The position numbers and the translations under genes are program-made. This document shows, one piece after another, positions 57,227 through 64,000 of a DNA stretch of 64,000 bases (positions are counted from its first letter, which is position 1; each line of letters begins with the position of its first letter). The stretch spans positions 119,448,001-119,512,000 of the forward strand of contig NC_134137.1 in NCBI RefSeq assembly GCF_033958435.1, written 5' to 3'. The DNA is from Carettochelys insculpta. Lineage: Eukaryota > Chordata > Testudines > Carettochelyidae. The notes under the pieces were generated by a model that saw only the letters and a program-made list of their open reading frames with translations, did not search any database and had not been told where the DNA came from.

Positions 57227-57583
57227 CATGAGGCTCTAGCCTGGAGGTCTGGTCCCTGCACAAGATCTGCTGTGCTGTCTCTGACAAGGCAAGCCTCAGC
57301 ATGTATAGGGAAGGGGTCCTTTAAGGTAGCAGCTGGCCAGGCCTCGGGAAGGGCTTGGCTGCCATGTGACCCCATCTATGGCATTTTCTGCTCCATTCTT
57401 TCAAAGGAGTGGCCGTGGCTGTGTGGACACTGTTGAAAGACTGATCCACGCTTTCAAAAGAGCGAGCAGGTCAAAAGACCAATTTGCTTTTTGTGTGTGG
57501 AAGCACTCTTTCGAAAGACAATCTTCCTGAGGCTACCTTCGAGAAGATCTTCTTTCAAAAGACCACCATAGTGTAGATGTAGC

Positions 57584-58148
57584 CTTAGTGTAACTCTCCT
57601 TAGTACAACATTCATCTTCAGACACCACAGAGTAAGAAATTTTCAGTTATGAAGAACATGAAAAAGTGACCATTGACCTTAAAAATGTTTCAGATGTACC
57701 CTGTACAAGAGATTCCTGTGAATTTTAGTTAGATGGTCAGTTTGAAGAATCTGAATTATTCTGGTACGAAGAAAGCTTCCATTTACATACAAATCACCTA
57801 GTAACCAGCTACAACACAAAAGGAAATAAATACAGTATATAATAATTTAAATGTATTTTTAGTAAATAAATTTACTAGTGTATGAAAGTATTAGCACGGT
57901 TGTCCAATTAAGATCTACTTAAAACAATGAAGACAGTCTGAAGGATCTACTGCTTACACACGTTTGAAAGTGAACATTGTTACCTAGTCTTCAACCAGCC
58001 TCATCACTACCAGAAGTCTATTCATTTAATTTCAAATATAATTTAATATAAATGTTATCCATGCTTTGCATGCACAATCACTCCTGAAGTTATAAAATTT
58101 AAAAAAAATAAAATAAAAATAAAGAAACATACTTCAAAAATAACAGAC
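57584..58148 (-). other. Intron A-B, right end
   Basis: AT-rich intron after exon A's donor. A long T-rich patch in the transcript lies near 58098-58130. Nothing else recognised. Confidence 0.6.
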
Positions 58149-58281
58149 CTTGACAGTGATCAACAAGTGCTGCAAGTGTCTTGAGTCTTATTTTAGGATC
58201 ATACGTCCACACTAAAAGACGACGAAGTGTTAAACTGCTCTCAAGTCCCAAATTTACACCCTGGTCATCTTCAAGTTGTAG
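58149..58281 (-). CDS. TUBGCP3: TUBGCP3 exon A (first coding exon in window, GRIP1 domain)
   Basis: The exon is 133 bp: 44 codons plus one base. The minus-strand translation starts [12 protein letters not shown], runs through [20 protein letters not shown] and ends VDHCQ, with a G left over that starts the next codon. This is the helical GRIP1 part of GCP3, which mediates lateral contacts between GCPs. The acceptor is ttgatcag and the donor gtctgt. The split glycine codon is completed by GA at the start of exon B. No upstream exon was recognised between 58282 and 64000, so the preceding intron is at least 5.7 kb. Confidence 0.95.
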
Positions 58282-60700
58282 CTGATCAAATTAAAACACA
58301 TGGGCACAGTCAAAACACAGCATTTAAGTACAGACAGTGAAAGATATTCTAAACATTTTTGTTCTGAAACTTGTTTTTATTTTTATTACTACGACTATAT
58401 GAAGCTAGCAGGGAAGTAGTCTACTCAAAATCCACAAAACAGCATTTTATAGTAAAATACTTAGGCTGAAACTTCACACACAATAACAGAAGAAGAAACC
58501 AAGAGCAAAGTGTAGAAGAAAGCACAGAGCAAAAATGTAAGAGCAGTGGATCTGACGGAAGAGGTAGGGAAGTCATAACAGGATACATATGTGACAGAAG
58601 CACCAGAAAAAAGCAGTGAACAGACAGAAAAGAGATGCTTAAAGATTGGAGATGGAGATCAGAGAGGGTATTTAGAAAATGAATAGAAAGAAAAAAAATG
58701 TTTGGGGGTGGGGATGGGGAGGGGAAAAAAAAGACTCCTGAGAGCAACAGAGTAAGTAGTGAAATTTCTGCCATGACAGCAGCAGCTTGATTTTAAGTTC
58801 TGGGACAAACTGTCTTCAAATTTTCCTCCAAGAGTCACCAGAAGAAAGCAAATAACTTGAAGTTCAAACATGGAGTACTATTAATATGTAAGAGCCTAAG
58901 TTCTGGAAATGGAACTTGGGTGCTTTTGAATAGGTTTTACTTCAGATGTAATAAAAGGTGCTTAATTAAGGTGTAAACTGAAATCAAGGTGTCTGCTCTG
59001 CAAGTCTTCCCAAAAGGGCATCTCCTCAATACATGCATAGAAGGAGCTGTATCATATATGAGAGTAGCCAACCCATTAGTAATGGAACCCTAGTCCTGAC
59101 AGTACACAAAAATACAGGGCTGTAAAGTGGAAGAACACAATGGACACTTGTAAACATAATAATATGCCAAAATTGCAGATAGTTTGACTTTCTGGGGGAG
59201 AACTAGCTCCTTGAGGTGTCATAAGTAACCCACACAAGGGAGCACAAGATATTGCAATAACCCCTACAGCAGTCGCCCAAGTGGAGAGACTCATCTCCAA
59301 TCTTAGCCAGTGAGTACGACAACTGTCTAGACTGGAAAAGAACCTCAAAGAGCAAGAAAGCGCAGAGCTGGTTAAGAGTATAAATCTGGTAGCCAAATAT
59401 AGCAATTCTATATCAGGATAGGGGATACTCTGATGTGTCTGAAACAGCAGGTCTGGTGTTGGATGACAGCTACACGGCAGTTAACGAGCCAACCAGAAAG
59501 CCAACATACAAGAGCTGTGTGGACTACAGTGGTGCACTCAGAAGAATTTCTACATTGCCTCTCTGGATCTTTTGTAGGAGTCCGGCCCTTGTATCAATCC
59601 AGGAGGAATGACTCTGAGGGACTTCTGAGCTATGCCTGCACTTGAGCGAAAGTAGTGAAACATTCTTCCCTGTTGGCAAAGATCTATTGCTTATTTTCCA
59701 AGGGCAGAAGAAAGAGTAAACCATTGACATTTTCAAAGAACACTCACTGGTCTTGTCACCTTCAGCACTGTGAGCCTGCCCGCAAGTAAGAAAAAGCACT
59801 ATTGGATAAATATCAATGCATCTCTGAATAAGAAGTGCGGCCGCTTGGCAGTGTCTCCTTGGGGGTGTCTCATATGATCTTGCCGGGGCTCTCCATCTGC
59901 TAAATTTGGCTGCAGTCTTCTTCACATTGGGGATGATCCATGGCAGACAGAGTATAAAAAGGTGATGACAATACTCTGCTCAGAATATGCACCAGCATGT
60001 CTGTGACAGTGACAGACTGCTGTCTTAGAAAAGCAAGCCAGAGCTCTGCCACACTAACTCCAACAGGAAAGGGTAATGAGAGCTGGCTGAGTAAATCCAA
60101 ACCTGAGAGGTAAATGGGGAACAATTGCAGGTTCTGTTAGCCACAAGGGTATATAACTCTGGCAGAAAGGGAAAAGGAAGAGGAATGGGCAAGAGCCAAG
60201 GAGTAGAAGGCTGAACTCCCCAGCTGGCTGCAGAAGGTTGTAGTCCCTGGGCTGACAGGGCTGAATCTATGTAGAAGGTGATGGGAACTGACATGGACAA
60301 TAAAGGGCACGTGTGATTGCACAAGAAGAAAGGTCTCTGACTGATCTGTGGATTCAAAAGGACCCAAAGGATAAGGGGCATGAATGTGAACTTATTACAG
60401 TGACAAATATGGACAGCAGGCTGAGGCAAGCCATGCTTATGAAGTATGGATGCACTGTCTAACATAGAAGAATGACACAGGTACATGACACCATATGATC
60501 ATGGAGTTAGATAACTCCTCAAAGTGATTCATGGACAAGGTGGAACCTGGCAAGCAGTACCAAAGCACTGGCAGAGGCTGAATCAAGGACCAGACCAACA
60601 AATTCTATCCTCTGTAGGAGAGATAAAGTTGAGTTGTGTTTATTCAACTTTAGATCGAGAATGTTGGAAACCTAAGAATTGGTGGACAATGACCTGCATG
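58282..60700 (-). other. Intron upstream of exon A, left stretch
   Basis: No TUBGCP3 exon was recognised. 59400-60700 resembles decayed mobile-element sequence on the minus strand (for example frames at 59524-59925 and 60025-60486) and may be the downstream part of the DIRS relic at 60720-61200. The evidence is positional only. Confidence 0.4.
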
Positions 60701-60719
60701 TGATGTTTGGACCAGCCCT

Positions 60720-61200
60720 GAATCAATCACTCATCCAGGTAAGGACACAGATCTGTCTCTTGAGTAGTAGACCGCCATTTCCACATGCATTACAAATTTT
60801 GTGAGCTGACAAGCCAAAGGAAAAAATGGCTAATTGGTAATAGTAGTCTCCTACACTGATTATGAGAAACTTCCTGTGGCCAAGATAGCTTGCCTTGTGG
60901 AAATGCATGTCCTTGCAAGTTAAAGCCAGTCTAATATTCCCTGCATCTGGGAAAGAAAAGAATCCTGTAGGGCAGCACAATTGTACAATACCCTGCAAAA
61001 CTTCATCTTGATGTATTTGATGAGGTTCTTAATATCTAGCATGGTCTGAAGCCATCTCTCTTTTGGTGTCAGAGGTCAATGAGAATAAAATTCCCTGCCC
61101 TGATGATACGACAAAATGCATTCTATGGTTCCAAAGAGCATACGGACTTATTTTCTAAGTGAAAGGGATCCCTGAAGTAGAACTAGATACACAAGTGGGA
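60720..61200 (-). pseudogene. DIRS reverse transcriptase relic, third site
   Basis: The minus-strand frame at 60723-60998 reads NIRLALTCKDMHFHKASYLG, then HRKFLIISVGDYYYQLAIFS and FGLSAHKICNACGNG. It lines up with DIRS text of the form ALDLQDAYFHI...HRKFLRF-VGD-HYQF...PFGLSxAP. The upstream bases near 61020-61110 match copy 1 at 14950-15060 (gatgtatttgatgaggttct, aattccctgccctgatga). The catalytic LQDAY block is lost. Confidence 0.65.
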
Positions 61201-61782
61201 GGAAGGAGAGACTATCCATACAGATTCCACAGTGCTTGGCACCCAGTTCTTTGAAGTGATGGATTTACCAAGCCCAAAGAAAAATGGGACAACCTCTCCC
61301 TGAAAGGTAGGGAAGGACCAGTGAGATTCAGACTGGATAGTACAGGAGCCTCAATCTAAAAGTCAAAATGACAGTATAGGGACCTGTAATTGCTGATATG
61401 AAGGGAAAGTTGAAGTCAAGGGACTTCTCTTTTGTTCTCTCTGCATCCTCTTGCATTGGTCAGTCTCCCAGAAAGGAAATATTGCTGTCCAGGCTGATAC
61501 TGCAAATTATATTTACTCCTCTGCCATGGGCGTGTAGACGTCCAAGGACTACAGCACCATTACAGCCTATTACAGTATGCAAAGGCTCATCTGCCTTGTT
61601 CTCATCCAAGGGACAATTCCTGAAAGGGGGTACCCTCAATGGTTTGTTGCCAATCCTGAAGGTGTGCAAGCATGCTCCTCTGTGCATGGTCTAACTCAGG
61701 GGTCTGCAATCTGCTGCTCCAGAGTTGCACACGGCAACTTAAGGACTTCTTTGTGTCCCCCGACATTATAATTGCAAAGTTT

Positions 61783-61806
61783 AAAAAAAAAAAAAAAAAA
61801 AAAAAA
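61783..61806. repeat. A24 tract
   Basis: An uninterrupted run of 24 A on the plus strand, about 45 bp after a possible hAT end at 61696-61740. Confidence 0.95.
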
Positions 61807-63176
61807 CACTGATTATTTTCAATAAAACAGTGAATGTCTAAAAAGCCCCAAAATTGAACAACTCATAACTAAGGAGCAAATGATATGTGATCTCAACATG
61901 TTAGATAAAATCCCCTTTAATATATGCAGTGCATTGTGGGATATGGTACTGTAGCTATGCTTTCAGCATGTTGCTAACAAAGAAGTCTTGATTGTGAAAA
62001 GGAAACTTGCAGCATTCCTGCTGTGAAGGGCAACACATTTTAAGAAAGAACATTGAAATTAAATGTGAAATAAAATTGGCATAATTAAAGTGGGGTTGGA
62101 ATGGCTTAAAAAACACACCCAAGAGGAAAACTGAAGCTGAAAACAAAAGAATTCCAAATTGAATGGCCCCAATCCTTTGCATTTACATCGAGTTAATCTG
62201 GGCTCCTTTACATCTCATTTGCAATGAGAAATTTGCCAACAAAAAAAAAAAAATGCAGCCTCGAGAGAATATGTAAAAAGTTCGCTAATATCCTGCAGTA
62301 AACATGTGTCGCATTACAAATCATTGTATGCGCTGTTCTTAAAACAGGGGTTACAAAAAGTATATTTTGAAGTTATTTATTAAGGACCATCTCCTATTCA
62401 CATGCATTAAGGCTCCTGAATTGAGGTGTCTTTGTCCGTTTTTTGTTTTTTTTTAAACTGAATTCAGGAAAAAAAAATGGTTCTTCTTGCTCTTTTGGTT
62501 GCCAACCTGGGCCTAACCTGATTCAGGTAAAAGCATAAAGTTCTTGTAACGTTTAAAATATAAAACTTTTCTACACTTTTACTCAAATGAGACTTTCTAA
62601 AGCAAGTTGGTAAATAAGCTGGCTAATGTGAAATCTGGAAACTACGTTAAGCGAGGAATTTGAGATTGAAGGTAAACCCTATCTCAGACTATACGGAGAT
62701 TCTGATAGTAAGGCTTATAATTTATGTAATCTCTTGGTTGAGATAATAATCAAGGAAGGTGTAACAGAACAAGTCAGCACTGGCTCAAGGTGGGGATCCA
62801 TTAACTTTGCTAGAATTAAATTTAAGTCCCAAAGGAGCACCAGATAGTGCACTTGTGGATATAATCTGAACAAACCCTTCAGGCAGTGTTTGAAGGGGGG
62901 AAAAAAAACAAACAAACAAAAAAACACAAACCCACACCACACACACAGAAACAAGCAATTATCCACAGGATTGTGGAAAGCTTAAATAGTTGTCTCTTAG
63001 TCCATCTGGCTACTAACAGCTAACCTTTGTTGCTTGAGGAATAACATATAGTCTACACTTCCGGTGAGTAGATCAAGCCAGGAAAATTCCTTTCTGTGTA
63101 GGCCACATGGAGAATCTTTTCCATTTAGAAACATGAGAGAAGCATCAGACACCAATGGGCGCTGAGCCCCAGTTAT

Positions 63177-63177
<1 letters not shown>

Positions 63178-63215
<38 letters not shown>
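63178..63215. repeat. (GAT)n microsatellite
   Basis: About twelve and a half perfect GAT units. They produce the methionine run in the plus-strand frame at 63155-63346. Confidence 0.98.
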
Positions 63216-63216
<1 letters not shown>

Positions 63217-64000
63217 AGTAAGTAATCATTCTAGGCTTTTTACTATTCACCAGAACTTCCCGCACTGCTTTAGAGTAACTGTCTTCCAAGAGTTTCAACC
63301 ACAAAACACCCATGTTATTAGAGGACAGGTCTGCAAGTTAGGATGAAGGAGCAGATGTGCTCTTAGGAGACAACACTCACATCTTTCAGGAGTGAAAATG
63401 GAGGAATGACCAGACTAGTTGAGTCAAGAATCAATAATGATGGTACTGCGTTGGGACTATATGACTTTGAGCAAGCCAACATCTTGGGAAGAAGCAGAAT
63501 TGGAGGCAAGTTACACAGCTTGCCCTTAGATCAGGGAAAGAGCATGGCATCTACCAACAAACCAAAGTTGTGACCCACTCAGGAACAATGACTTTTTTTG
63601 TTCTTGTTGCATACAGGTCTATCTAGGGAGTGGCACACATCTGGGAAATGGACATATCTGACCAAAGAGATCACTAATGGTGACCTGCAAATGCTTAGCA
63701 ATCTGCTGGCAATGCAGAAACTCCAAAGTAGAATCACTTCTTGTTTACCTTCATTGACTGCGAGCCCCTTATTAGTTTACAGCTGCTGTGAGCAGCAACA
63801 AATTTTGCCCTTTGATATGTGAAAGGAATGCCATGCAAGCCAAATGGATGAGCCAAATCTGTAGATCATAAATAGACCCATGCCTTTGTGTCCAAAAGGG
63901 ACTTAAGTATATTCTCCAAACTAAAGCAGATGCATCTGTGACTTATTGTAAGTTTCTACTGTGCATAAGCAAAGAGAAATCCCTTGCAAACATTCCTGGA

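Larger units (their letters stand above)
52980..57583. mobile_element. PIF/Harbinger DNA transposon, 4.6 kb, nearly complete but dead
   Basis: The ends are inverted: left ggctgtgtctacactag...ttcttttgaaa; right read in reverse ggctacatctacactatgg...tcttttga. The trinucleotides beside them are ata and tta, compatible with a mutated TWA duplication. The interior is GC-rich against an AT-rich intron. It carries both Harbinger genes as relics: a Myb/SANT-like gene on the plus strand and a transposase on the minus strand, pointing at each other. A 760 bp solo LTR splits it at 54146-54905. Confidence 0.87.
3087..58281 (-). other. TUBGCP3: TUBGCP3 gene, partial: 12 internal coding exons and their introns
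   Basis: Gamma-tubulin complex component 3 pairs with GCP2 in the gamma-tubulin small complex and, with other GCPs, builds the ring complex that nucleates microtubules at centrosomes and other sites. Twelve exons on the minus strand join in phase into 510 codons without a stop. The product matches remembered vertebrate GCP3 almost residue by residue, at roughly residues 345-855 of about 907 (an estimate). Intron lengths in transcript order are 6496, 6109, 397, 16354, 1635, 752, 6812, 11936, 145, 1660 and 1369 bp. All donors are GT and all acceptors AG. The promoter, 5' exons, last exon and 3'UTR are outside the window. Nothing suggests a pseudogene. Confidence 0.96.
61201..64000 (-). other. 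Intron upstream of exon A, right stretch
   Basis: It holds a possible hAT end at 61696-61740 (caggggtctgcaatctgctg), a run of 24 A at 61783-61806, and otherwise AT-rich sequence. From 63000 on the wording (gtccatctggctactaacag, and others) may be further decayed DIRS sequence, but I could not align it. No exon recognised. Confidence 0.4.

Noticed and set aside
1..64000. CRISPR arrays, operons, integrons or bacterial defence genes
   Set aside because: No regularly spaced repeat array and no bacterial ribosome sites or gene clusters. Spliced vertebrate exons and vertebrate repeats fill the window.
1..64000. tRNA, snRNA or snoRNA genes
   Set aside because: I looked for A/B-box and cloverleaf-like segments and for box C/D or H/ACA patterns in the introns and found none I could support. 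A covariance-model search would be decisive.
58282..64000. An additional upstream TUBGCP3 exon (the segment before LQLEDDQG)
   Set aside because: No minus-strand frame with the expected GRIP1 residues and a GT donor was found here, so the exon is presumed to be beyond 64000. A protein-to-genome alignment could overturn this.

Overview
This is a 64 kb piece of vertebrate nuclear DNA. It has no bacterial or organellar genes. Its only cellular gene is a stretch of TUBGCP3 (gamma-tubulin complex component 3, GCP3) on the minus strand. The repeat content is sauropsid: CR1-clade LINEs with 3' ends in ATTCTATGATTCT-type motifs, DIRS tyrosine-recombinase retroelements, PIF/Harbinger transposons with their small relatives, Tigger-like elements and solo LTRs. 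This mix fits a turtle best. The order-level call is an inference from repeat families; no species is claimed.

Twelve consecutive internal coding exons were placed by translation. In transcript order they are 58149-58281, 51486-51652, 45266-45376, 44760-44868, 28216-28405, 26445-26580, 25624-25692, 18676-18811, 6651-6739, 6374-6505, 4573-4713 and 3087-3203. Each has GT and AG splice sites. The phases chain without a break to give 1530 nt, or 510 codons, with no stop. They encode the end of the GRIP1 domain and nearly all of the GRIP2 (gamma-tubulin-binding) domain. The 5' exons lie beyond 64000. The last exon, with about 50 residues and the 3'UTR, lies below position 1.

The rest is intron. 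From left to right it holds: a 418 bp solo LTR (3567-3984); an old CR1-like LINE (7690-8830); a Harbinger-like MITE (9244-9519) and a truncated relative (18978-19182); a fold-back hAT-like element (11430-11735); a 4.7 kb DIRS element (12296-16965); a CR1-type LINE tail with a 248-codon open frame (21700-22640); a Tigger-like element (23019-23870); small head-to-head retroposed repeats (24740-24884, 40230-40450); a cluster of a 3.5 kb nearly open CR1, a Gypsy RNase H remnant, a second CR1 and a DIRS remnant (28768-36640); a second DIRS element with an internal deletion (40796-44608); a second Tigger-like element (47265-47733); a GC-rich 4.6 kb Harbinger element with transposase and Myb-like relics, split by a 760 bp solo LTR (52980-57583); and a DIRS reverse-transcriptase relic (60720-61200).

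I found no convincing new biological system. The best leads are structural: nested insertions with visible target-site duplications, head-to-head retroposed repeats, a 32 bp insert flanked by 14 bp direct repeats, preserved DIRS terminal architecture, and a CR1 second reading frame closed by only two lesions.
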